From: Verrucomicrobiota bacterium
Lineage (GTDB): Bacteria; Verrucomicrobiota; Verrucomicrobiia; Limisphaerales; JADLHS01
Length of the DNA stretch: 16,169 nucleotides
Direction: 5' to 3'
Assembly (NCBI GenBank): GCA_025360895.1
Contig: JANYBF010000017.1
Span: 1-16,169 of the forward strand
Part shown: positions 1-6,013 of the stretch, piece after piece
How the letters are laid out: each line of letters opens with the position of its first letter
Position numbering within the stretch: the stretch's first letter is position 1
The notes under the pieces: generated by a model
Told to the model about the DNA's origin: nothing
What the model saw: the letters and a program-made list of their open reading frames with translations, nothing else
The model's database searches: none
Position numbers and translations under genes: made by a program

Positions 1-1
1 T

Positions 2-88
2 GCTGACGACCAGTTGATCGGCCAGACGAACGAGGTTGGCAGCGCCACGAGCGCGACCTATGACGATTACGGGCAGGTGTTGGTGTAG
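2..88 (+). pseudogene. 3'-truncated RHS/YD-repeat reading frame fragment
   Basis: Reading the plus strand from base 2 gives 28 codons ending at a TAG at 86-88. The peptide contains ADDQLIGQTNEVG and ATYDDYGQVL, which has the spacing and composition of RHS/YD repeats. It enters from outside the window, so only its end is visible. It converges with the minus-strand RHS gene that ends at 67, and their coding sequences overlap over about 20 bases. A YD-repeat would normally continue after DDYGQVL, so the stop looks like the result of a junction and not a natural end. It could be a fragment of a second RHS gene, an inverted part of the same gene, or an assembly artefact. Confidence 0.45.
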
Positions 89-1953
89 GCATAAACCGTG
101 TTTTCGTAAACAGCGGGGCTGCGTTGAATCAAACGCGCCACATTGGTCAAATTGCCGATGCCATCATAAGCGTATTTGAGCACATTGGTGCCGGACGTGT
201 TGAGCGCGATAGGATCGTAAATTTCCGTGATCCGGTTGTTGCCGTCCCGCGTGAAGGCGACTTGTTTGCCACTGGAATGAACGATGCCGCCAGAACTGTA
301 AGAAACCGAATTGCCGTTGCGATCTGTCTTGCTTGCCAAAGTTCCATCCGCTGAAAAGGTGTATTGCGCCCCGTCCGGCGCGGTGAAGGTGAAGTCTGTC
401 GGCGCGGGATTCCAATCCGTGTCCAAGACGCTGCAGGTTTGGAAAATATCATCCTCGAACGTCGCCAGATGCACCGTGCTGCCCCACGGCTCCACACAAC
501 CATCGCCGGGTGAATAACCATCCGCCGCCAGCCCAAGTTCGGCCGGAGAGTTTACGGTCAACGCCCCTTGTCCGTTGGCGGAGGCGAAGACCAAACTTGC
601 GAACACGTAGTTGAAACCGTTCGGATTGGGCGCGTTCACACAACTGTTGCCGCTCAGGTTGAACTGCACCTGCGGCACAAAGTAATACTGCTCGCCCTCA
701 CTAAATGAAACCGTCACCACATGCGGGGAAGATTCCCGCACACACTTTAGCAATCCGGCGAGTCCCTGCCAGCCGTATGTCAACGAGCCGACTTCAATCT
801 TGATGTTCTCCGCATCCAACCGCCCATTATTCCCGAAGCTGCCGCTATTCCCATAGCGCGTGTCATAAACGCGATTGACGGCAATTGGAAAACCCGCCAC
901 CGGAATCTGCAAATCGTTCAACGCAAACGCGACCTGCCCCACATTCGTCGGCCAGTTCACCGCGATGGAAACAGGATCAGACGCCAGACTGAAATTATTT
1001 ACGTCATCACTTCTCGCCACCGCCGTCAACGTATGATTTCCCTCGGGCACACTGCGCCACTCGTAGCCAAACCCGCCACTCACCAGATTGCTCGCCACGC
1101 CAATCAGCGTGGTACCGGTGTAAAACAACAACTGCGTCACGCTGCCACTGGTGCATTCCGCCGTCGCTTGCAACAAAAGGTTCGTCGGCACGGTGTAGCC
1201 CGAACCCGTCGCGGGCGCGGAAATGAAGACGGAGAGGGTGGGATTAACTCCAATCGTGATCTCACTGGAATTGGTGTATTGCCCGGCGCTCGCCCGCAGT
1301 TGCAAAACGTAGATGCCGTTCGCCCCAAACGTCGCGGACGAATTGGTGAGATTCGCATTGCCAAACGTGACCGTGCCCGGCCCGGAAAGCTTGCTCCAGT
1401 TCGTGAAGCGGGTTCCGCCGCCGGTCAAACCATCATCCGTCACGAAACCGGCAAGGGTCGTGGAACTGCTTACCAAAACCTGCTGTGCGCCCGCGTTGAC
1501 ACCCGGGCCGGAATTGATCGTGTAAGTCGCACTCGCCACCGCACTGTCGTTGTAGCCGCTTTTGAACGCCTTGGCCTTCAATGTCACCACGCGGGCAAGA
1601 TAAACGCTCCCACCATTGTAAAGGTAGTTGTCGAGCGTCGTCGGCGTGCTGCCGTTCGTGGTGTAATAAACCGCAGCGTCATCCGTCGCACAGGTGATCG
1701 TCACATTCGTTGGCCCACTGTAACTCCCACCCCCAGGATTAATGTTCGGCGTGGCGACCGTCGGTGTGGGATTGGGCACATCGCTCGCGATGTAAAACGC
1801 GGAGGCGTTCGTCGTCTTGGTGAGATTAAACGTTGTTTGCCCCACTGTCCCGGTCATCACGCGCTGCCAGCCCGCCGGATCCGTGTCCAACAACGGCGTG
1901 GCAAGAATGAGATACGCATTGGTCGAAGAAGCTCCGGTGAGCGTCACGCGCAC
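67..1953 (-). CDS. RHS/YD-repeat surface protein with chitobiase-like and Ig-like domains (main open frame, both ends disturbed)
   Basis: The frame encodes 628 residues from a GTG at 1953. The true start is probably further upstream, in a shifted frame (see 1979-2077). Visible parts in order are a Verrucomicrobia-like N-terminal segment, a chitobiase/beta-hexosaminidase C-terminal-like repeat at about residues 66-147 (GGGSYSGPTNVTITC, YYTTNGSTPT), a PKD/REJ-like beta domain at about 150-237, an Ig-like domain at about 240-333, and an RHS N-terminal region from about 335 (PVAGFPIAVNRVYDTRYG). YD-repeat sequence follows at about 520-625 (DGAQYTFSADGTL, RDGNNRITEIYD, YAYDGIGNLTNV). RHS proteins are large secreted or surface shells, often carrying C-terminal toxins. 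No toxin domain is present here because the frame ends abruptly inside a repeat (YAYTNTCP, then stop). It is probably a disrupted or chimeric gene. The family call is firm, but a specific function cannot be given. Confidence 0.75.
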   Translation of the reverse strand: MRVTLTGASSTNAYLILATPLLDTDPAGWQRVMTGTVGQTTFNLTKTTNASAFYIASDVPNPTPTVATPNINPGGGSYSGPTNVTITCATDDAAVYYTTNGSTPTTLDNYLYNGGSVYLARVVTLKAKAFKSGYNDSAVASATYTINSGPGVNAGAQQVLVSSSTTLAGFVTDDGLTGGGTRFTNWSKLSGPGTVTFGNANLTNSSATFGANGIYVLQLRASAGQYTNSSEITIGVNPTLSVFISAPATGSGYTVPTNLLLQATAECTSGSVTQLLFYTGTTLIGVASNLVSGGFGYEWRSVPEGNHTLTAVARSDDVNNFSLASDPVSIAVNWPTNVGQVAFALNDLQIPVAGFPIAVNRVYDTRYGNSGSFGNNGRLDAENIKIEVGSLTYGWQGLAGLLKCVRESSPHVVTVSFSEGEQYYFVPQVQFNLSGNSCVNAPNPNGFNYVFASLVFASANGQGALTVNSPAELGLAADGYSPGDGCVEPWGSTVHLATFEDDIFQTCSVLDTDWNPAPTDFTFTAPDGAQYTFSADGTLASKTDRNGNSVSYSSGGIVHSSGKQVAFTRDGNNRITEIYDPIALNTSGTNVLKYAYDGIGNLTNVARLIQRSPAVYENTVYAYTNTCP

Positions 1954-1978
1954 CGTGTTCGTCGTCGGAAACGTAGGT

Positions 1979-2077
1979 GGGGGTCAGCAACAACTGCGCG
2001 ACCGTGGCCGCAGGCAGCGCCAGATACACGGCGAAGAAACAACAAAGAAACCGGTAAAAGATATGCGGGGTTTTCAT
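1979..2077 (-). pseudogene. Signal peptide segment of the RHS gene, frameshifted from its body
   Basis: An ATG at 2077 opens MKTPHIFYRFLCCFFAVYLA, followed by LPAATVAQ, a classical Sec signal peptide with a basic n-region, a hydrophobic core and an A-x-A-like cleavage area. This frame then runs into non-RHS sequence. Removing one base from the G5 run at 1979-1983 (C5 on the coding strand) joins AQLLLT to PPTFPTTNTVRVTLTG, which continues straight into the frame annotated at 67-1953. The intact gene would therefore start at 2077. Either the locus carries a real +1 frameshift or the homopolymer length is a sequencing error. No strong Shine-Dalgarno sequence precedes the ATG. Confidence 0.65.
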
Positions 2078-2115
2078 AGTGAACAATTATTACTTGTTGA
2101 CTGACTGATTTTGAT

Positions 2116-2285
2116 TTCCCCGGAAAAGCTAGAGGCGCACACCCGCGCACCTCCCGGAAGGCACCGACCAAGGCGCCCCTACAAGATGCACGCAAGGTGG
2201 CGCCCGGCTGGGCGTGCCTTGGCGTTGTATCTTGTAGAAAACTGTCTTTCCCCATGCGGAGAGAGTTGGTCGGTTTTTCCGGGAA
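2116..2285. repeat. Nested imperfect inverted repeats (REP/MITE-like palindromic element)
   Basis: Three pairs of complementary segments are nested. The outer pair is TTCCCCGGAAAA near 2116-2127 against TTTTTCCGGGAA at 2274-2285, with one base bulged. The middle pair is ACCGACCA at 2163-2170 against TGGTCGGT at 2267-2274. The inner pair is CTACAAGAT at 2179-2187 against ATCTTGTAG at 2229-2237, and its complementarity extends imperfectly inward. No open frame of interest lies inside. The structure resembles a small palindromic interspersed element. Whether it is repeated elsewhere in the genome cannot be seen here. Confidence 0.5.
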
Positions 2286-2287
2286 CA

Positions 2288-2307
2288 CGTAGCTGCCAAT
2301 AGCTACG
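2288..2307. repeat. Perfect 7-bp hairpin
   Basis: CGTAGCT at 2288-2294 is the exact reverse complement of AGCTACG at 2301-2307, with a 6-base loop. It lies just outside the larger palindromic element and has no T run, so it is not an obvious terminator. Confidence 0.4.
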
Positions 2308-2458
2308 CAAATTTAAGCTGATAAAGAACGAAGTCTCCAAAACATCGAGAGGAGATTTCAAAGACAACTATTTTCTATCACCCTCGAACGAACGACCGCA
2401 AGGCTTTCTTTGGTCGTAAAAAACGCGTAGAGAGGGACAGATCCCAACAATAGACTTC

Positions 2459-2902
2459 CTACCGTTGGGGAAAGACTTGGTAGAGCAAAAGGTAAATCAC
2501 CACGCCGGTCACCGAGACGTACATCCAGACCGGCCAGGTCCAGCGGGCGATTTTCTTGTGGGCATCAAAGCGTTCCCGTAACGCCCGCGTGGTGGTTATT
2601 ATCACCAGCGGCACGATGGCGAATGCGCCGACTAGGTGGGTAAACAGAATTGCCAGGTAAATGGGGCGAAACCATGCCGGATCCAGAAAACGGGTGTGAG
2701 CCTCCCCGTAAACCTGCTTCATCTGGTAATGATAGGTGAGGTAGCAAACGAGAAAGACAGTCGAAGTCACCAACGCAGCGATCATGCAGTTCCGATGCGC
2801 GATTTTGTTGCCGCGTTTGATGAAAACATAACCGGCCGAGAGCAGCACTGTGCTGAGTCCGTTGAGGCAGGCGTTGACTGCTGGAAGGTCGGTAAAACTC
2901 AT
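2459..2902 (-). CDS. ctaM: DUF420 (CtaM/YozB-like) membrane protein, cytochrome oxidase maturation
   Basis: The protein has 147 residues and four predicted membrane segments (about 8-27, 40-59, 80-104 and 120-142). His36, His58, His89 and His115 lie near segment ends, typical of the DUF420 family. A longer frame begins upstream, but the ATG at 2902 forms a 4-base ATGA overlap with the sco1 stop and places the first helix correctly, so it was chosen. DUF420 includes CtaM/YozB proteins needed for activity of heme-copper oxidases in Firmicutes. That role is inferred here from family and position, as the last gene of the oxidase block directly after sco1. The gene symbol is tentative. Confidence 0.8.
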   Translation of the reverse strand: MSFTDLPAVNACLNGLSTVLLSAGYVFIKRGNKIAHRNCMIAALVTSTVFLVCYLTYHYQMKQVYGEAHTRFLDPAWFRPIYLAILFTHLVGAFAIVPLVIITTTRALRERFDAHKKIARWTWPVWMYVSVTGVVIYLLLYQVFPQR

Positions 2903-3555
2903 CGCTCGCGTTCGAGTTGCCGGATGGCGGAAACGATGGCGGGTTGGACGTTTGTCCATTCCACACCGTCACCGCCCGTTTCAAAGGCGCCGCGCAGCCG
3001 GCCCTGTTTATCCACGACGACGAAGATAGTGCTGTGGATGAATAGGTCATCGGCATCCGTGCGTTCTTCGGGCTTCTTTTCAACAGCGGTGAGCTTGAGA
3101 CTGTCCATACCCAGAGCGGCGATTTCCTTCTTCGAACCGGTTAGAAAACTCCATCGATCGGTGTTGGCGTTAAAGCGCGTCGCGTATTTTTTCAAAACTT
3201 CGGGCGTGTCGAATTCCGGGTCGGTGGTTAGCGAGACGAGTTTGGCCCGGTTGTCTGCCGGCAAGGCGGCTTGTAGCGATTCCATCTGCTTCGTCATGCG
3301 TGCACACGGACCGGGGCAGCGGGTAAAGATGATGTCGGCCACCCAAACCTTACCGCGCAAGTTCGCGAGGGTGACGCTTTGACCGACCTGGTTCGTGAGC
3401 GTGAAATCAGCGACGGGGCCGATTACGGGCAGCCTGCTTGCCGGTTGCCGTTTACTTTGGAGGCGGGAAAGGACGAACGACGTAGCAAGAATCACGACGA
3501 GCAAACCGACGCCGACCCAAATCGTGCGGGAGAGTTTTTGCGTGGTTTGATCCAT
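2899..3555 (-). CDS. sco1: SCO1/SenC family copper chaperone for cytochrome c oxidase
   Basis: The protein has 218 residues: a short cytoplasmic N-terminus, one membrane anchor (about 11-30) and a periplasmic thioredoxin-like domain. The copper-binding CxxxC motif is visible as Cys80 and Cys84 (TRCPGPCARM), and the third ligand is His174 in LFIHSTIFVVVD. PVADFTLTNQVGQSVTLANL and the following LRGKVWVADIIFTRC match the usual SCO opening. SCO proteins deliver copper to the CuA site of subunit II, and the gene lies 71 bases downstream of coxB. All three ligands are present, so it should be functional. Its stop overlaps the start of the DUF420 gene by four bases. Confidence 0.93.
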   Translation of the reverse strand: MDQTTQKLSRTIWVGVGLLVVILATSFVLSRLQSKRQPASRLPVIGPVADFTLTNQVGQSVTLANLRGKVWVADIIFTRCPGPCARMTKQMESLQAALPADNRAKLVSLTTDPEFDTPEVLKKYATRFNANTDRWSFLTGSKKEIAALGMDSLKLTAVEKKPEERTDADDLFIHSTIFVVVDKQGRLRGAFETGGDGVEWTNVQPAIVSAIRQLERER

Positions 3556-3626
3556 ATCCGGCTTCGTCGGTGCGGCACAGGTGTTTGTCCTGGATTCAGC
3601 CGGTCGGAGCGTAGCGCGCGTTTAAC

Positions 3627-4397
3627 CTACTCGAAGCTCGCAGCGCCACCCGTCTTGGAGGTGAGCCATTTATCGTAGGCTTCCTGGCTTTCCACGACGA
3701 GGAAGCCACCGCTCATGCTGGAATGGCCATTGCCGCAAAGCTGAGCACAGTTGATCTGGTAGCGGCCTTCCTTCGTCGCCTTGAACCAGCAGGGAATCCG
3801 CATGCCGGGAATCGCATCCTGCGTCACGCGCAAGGCAATGACCTTGAACGAATGAATCACGTCCTTGGAACTGACCTGACAGATGATGGGTTTGCCCACC
3901 GGGACATGAATTTCATTCAGCACCTGCACATCGTCCTTGCCGTTGGCATCGTCGGCCCGGACCCCGAAGAGATTGTTCTCGGCCACCTGCGTCATGTCCT
4001 GTTTGCCGAACACGCCGTCCTTGCCGGCATAGCGCGCATTCCAGGCAAATTGCTGGGCGACGATCTGAATGGTGGTGGCGTCCTTGTAGTCGGGCAGCTT
4101 TGTCACGTTCGAGGCTTTGGCCCACATCGGAATCGCGAAACCAATCAGCAGCACCAATTCGGCGACGACGACGGCGATCTCAATGTAACTGGACGCATGG
4201 CTGCGGACGCCCACATGATCCGCCTTGGGGTGGCGCTTCACGTTGAACCGCCACAGGGTGTAAACAAAGTAAGAGAACCAGCCAACAAACAGCAGAATCA
4301 TCAACCAATGGACATAGATGATCAAATCATCCACCGCCTGGCCATTTTCACCGGCCAGCACAGGCAGGAACAATATTTTGGAAAAGAAATCCATCAT
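3627..4397 (-). CDS. coxB: Cytochrome c oxidase subunit II (CuA)
   Basis: The protein has 256 residues, with two membrane helices (about 25-48 and 70-92) and a periplasmic cupredoxin domain. The CuA ligands are His182 (DVIHSF), Cys217, Cys221, His225 and Met228 (CAQLCGNGHSSM). The Glu normally between the cysteines is Gln219. The aromatic electron-entry patch reads QQFAWNARY, not the canonical QWxW. There is no cytochrome c domain at the C-terminus. The first ATG (4397) overlaps the stop of the preceding small gene as ATGA. An unusual point is that subunit II follows subunits I, III and IV; in many bacterial operons it comes first. Subunit II receives electrons from cytochrome c or a cupredoxin and passes them to heme a. 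Confidence 0.95.
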   Translation of the reverse strand: MMDFFSKILFLPVLAGENGQAVDDLIIYVHWLMILLFVGWFSYFVYTLWRFNVKRHPKADHVGVRSHASSYIEIAVVVAELVLLIGFAIPMWAKASNVTKLPDYKDATTIQIVAQQFAWNARYAGKDGVFGKQDMTQVAENNLFGVRADDANGKDDVQVLNEIHVPVGKPIICQVSSKDVIHSFKVIALRVTQDAIPGMRIPCWFKATKEGRYQINCAQLCGNGHSSMSGGFLVVESQEAYDKWLTSKTGGAASFE

Positions 4398-4651
4398 GGG
4401 GTTTTTTCAGTTTGAATTGGTTCGCTGGCGTTCACCTTCGCCGCCCGGACTCCGACGTGGACAAAAAAGGCGACGACTCCAGCCAGAACCGAAGCGATAA
4501 CGCCAAGCAATGTCGCGATGCCCCAGTTCATACCCTGTGCAAGCGGAGAATCCGACGCACCGTAGCAGGTAGCGCAAGCCAGCACGGATGATTTCGTCAC
4601 GAGCGCAAGCGCACCGGTGAGCAGAAAGATTTTTGCCAAACGCCAGTTCAT
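4394..4651 (-). CDS. Small exported CxxC membrane protein in the oxidase operon, uncharacterised
   Basis: The protein has 85 residues. An N-terminal signal sequence (about 1-25) leads to SSVLACATCYG, where Cys26 and Cys29 form a CxxC pair. VLAC could serve as a lipobox, making Cys26 a lipid-anchor candidate. A second hydrophobic helix follows at about 43-66 (GIATLLGVIASVLAGVV). The motif is not CxxCH, so c-type heme is unlikely; metal or disulfide chemistry is possible. A good ribosome binding site (GGAGAG) lies about 8 bases before the ATG. The gene overlaps both neighbours by four bases (ATGA), implying tight co-translation with coxB. Function unknown; an oxidase assembly or copper-handling role is inferred from context only. 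Confidence 0.8.
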   Translation of the reverse strand: MNWRLAKIFLLTGALALVTKSSVLACATCYGASDSPLAQGMNWGIATLLGVIASVLAGVVAFFVHVGVRAAKVNASEPIQTEKTP

Positions 4652-4857
4652 AGAAAACTCTCCTTCCTTAATTTTTTTAAGAAAAAACCTTCATAGACCA
4701 GCAGCCCGAGACCACAGACGATGGATGCAACGGCCCACTTCAGATCACTGGCCGCGCCTTCTGGCGAGCGATAGACACGCAACAACCAAAGCCCACAGCC
4801 AAACGCCAGCGTGCTCGCCGCAGTAATGAAAATGACGTGGAAGGCTTTTAGGGACAT
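4648..4857 (-). CDS. Small two-helix membrane protein in the oxidase operon, uncharacterised
   Basis: The protein has 69 residues, with two predicted membrane helices (about 6-26 and 40-58), a short charged loop between them (RVYRSPEGAASDLK) and a basic C-terminus (KKLRKES). It starts 4 bases after the subunit IV gene stop and ends in an ATGA overlap with the following CxxC gene. I do not recognise a named domain. Position and size suggest a small accessory oxidase subunit or assembly factor. The tight packing and hydrophobic pattern make a genuine gene likely. Confidence 0.75.
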   Translation of the reverse strand: MSLKAFHVIFITAASTLAFGCGLWLLRVYRSPEGAASDLKWAVASIVCGLGLLVYEGFFLKKLRKESFL

Positions 4858-4861
4858 AAGA

Positions 4862-5173
4862 TCAATTGGTGGTGGTCAGCGCCGGATGATCATGGTAGGC
4901 CGCAATGGTGATGAACATCAGGCCGATGAAGAAAAATGCGGTGAAGCCCAGCACGGTGTAGATCAACTGTTTCTCGGAAATGAGATGCATGAAATAGAGT
5001 GCCACCAGGGAAGCCTTCACCGTCGCGATGACCAGCGCCAGAACCACATTCCAGTGATGGCCGAGATCAATGAAAGACGCCAACACCGTCAACACCGTGC
5101 CGAGGATCAGCGCACCACCGATGATGAGGTAGCCGCGAATGTGTTTGGAAATGTCGTAGGGATGTTCGCTCAT
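4862..5173 (-). CDS. Cytochrome c oxidase subunit IV (prokaryotic COX4 family)
   Basis: The protein has 103 residues and three predicted membrane helices (about 14-35, 42-63 and 70-92). The middle segment VVLALVIATVKASLVALYFM followed by HL is characteristic of the COX4_pro/CtaF family (K..LV..YFMHL). The N-terminus is soluble and His-containing (MSEHPYDISKHIRGYL). The gene starts six bases after the end of coxC, in the common III-then-IV order. This subunit is a small structural part of the membrane oxidase and has no cofactor. Confidence 0.88.
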   Translation of the reverse strand: MSEHPYDISKHIRGYLIIGGALILGTVLTVLASFIDLGHHWNVVLALVIATVKASLVALYFMHLISEKQLIYTVLGFTAFFFIGLMFITIAAYHDHPALTTTN

Positions 5174-5179
5174 AAAATC

Positions 5180-5995
5180 TCAAAGCAAATATAGAACGGG
5201 GAACAGGAAAATCCAGACCAAGTCAACGAAGTGCCAGAACAAGCCTGCGACTTCGACGCGATTGGTAAAGCGTTCCGGGTCGGAATGCCACATTTTACTG
5301 CCGGGGCCGAACAGGAAGCCGATCACGATCGCCCCGCCCAAAACATGTAACCCGTGCAGCGCCGTAAGGGTAAAGTAGATTGCGAAGTAGGTGCTGTGGG
5401 CTGGCACAAAAGCGGAGAGACGCTTGATTTCAGAAACGGCAATTTCCACAGTCTTGTGTTCGCCGGGGTGTTCTTTGGCCGTGTGTTTTACTTCTTTGCT
5501 AGCCGAGTAATGATAGGGGTCCGGAATGAATCCAATCTTCTCCTTACCGGCAGCTTTGACCTTGGCGAGCGTCAGAAACATCGGTTTGCCTTCGATGTGG
5601 CCAGTCATCCGGGTGCCGTCCGTTTTCCAGACTTCGTAGTGGGTGAATTTGTCGCGATACTCAAAGGATTTAATCCCCAAGAACATCAGCGCGCACAACA
5701 CGGTAATGGCCTGATAGAATTTGAATTTGCCAAAATTTTTCATCTTCAACGACGCCCAAGCCATCACCACCGTGATGGAGGAGACGATGAGGACGATCGT
5801 GTTGACGGTACCAATCGGGACGTTGAGCAACCCATGCGGCCAGTTTTCCACGAACGCGCCGACGCGCAGCAGGATGTAGGATGAAAAGAGCGCGCCGAAC
5901 AACATCACTTCTGAAGCAAGGAAGAGCCAGATGCCGACCTTGGCGTTGTAAAGCCCGGTGTCGGGGCGCGGCTTTGTAGTATAGGGGATTTCCAT
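5180..5995 (-). CDS. coxC: Cytochrome c oxidase subunit III with a soluble insertion
   Basis: The protein has 271 residues in a five-helix COX3 arrangement: helices at about 17-44, 60-80, 94-110, 200-228 and 245-271. Family signatures are WLFLASEVMLFGALFSSY with the conserved Glu29, HGLHVLGGAIVI, and WHFVDLVWIFLFPVLYLL at the C-terminus. Between helices 3 and 4 lies a hydrophilic stretch of about 85 residues (about 112-198), rich in Lys, His and Glu, where typical five-helix subunits have a short loop. It starts 18 bases downstream of coxA. Subunit III stabilises the oxidase and helps deliver oxygen and protons to subunit I. Confidence 0.94.
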   Translation of the reverse strand: MEIPYTTKPRPDTGLYNAKVGIWLFLASEVMLFGALFSSYILLRVGAFVENWPHGLLNVPIGTVNTIVLIVSSITVVMAWASLKMKNFGKFKFYQAITVLCALMFLGIKSFEYRDKFTHYEVWKTDGTRMTGHIEGKPMFLTLAKVKAAGKEKIGFIPDPYHYSASKEVKHTAKEHPGEHKTVEIAVSEIKRLSAFVPAHSTYFAIYFTLTALHGLHVLGGAIVIGFLFGPGSKMWHSDPERFTNRVEVAGLFWHFVDLVWIFLFPVLYLL

Positions 5996-6013
5996 GAATG
6001 TTCTGAGTTCGGT

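Larger units (their letters stand above)
2078..2458. other. Intergenic region between RHS gene and the oxidase block
   Basis: These 381 bases hold no convincing gene. The short open frames crossing them are not supported by composition or by a recognisable protein. The region contains nested inverted repeats (2116-2285) and a short perfect hairpin (2288-2307), annotated separately. It also contains the region upstream of the RHS gene, where no clear -35/-10 pair was seen, and the region downstream of the last oxidase gene. A classical terminator with a T run was not found after the stop at 2459. A weak 6-bp inverted repeat (2443-2448 with 2464-2469) straddles that stop codon. Confidence 0.6.

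Noticed and set aside
1033..2079. Long plus-strand open frame (348 codons) opposite the RHS gene
   Set aside because: It is rich in Arg and Gly with no domain pattern, and lies antisense to a frame with clear protein domains; it is a codon-bias shadow.
2111..2367. Short open frames in the intergenic spacer (about 60-65 codons on both strands)
   Set aside because: They overlap the palindromic element, have no ribosome binding site or domain pattern, and are explained by chance.
2390..2420. Hairpin ACGACC...GGTCGT as terminator of the oxidase block
   Set aside because: On the minus strand the T run precedes the stem instead of following it, and the stem is only six bases with a long loop.
2636..3382. 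Plus-strand open frame of 248 codons over sco1 and the DUF420 gene
   Set aside because: It spans two well-supported minus-strand genes and their overlap, and has no domain features.
3723..4415. Plus-strand open frame of 230 codons opposite coxB
   Set aside because: coxB has all CuA ligands in the other strand; the antisense product shows no recognisable motif.
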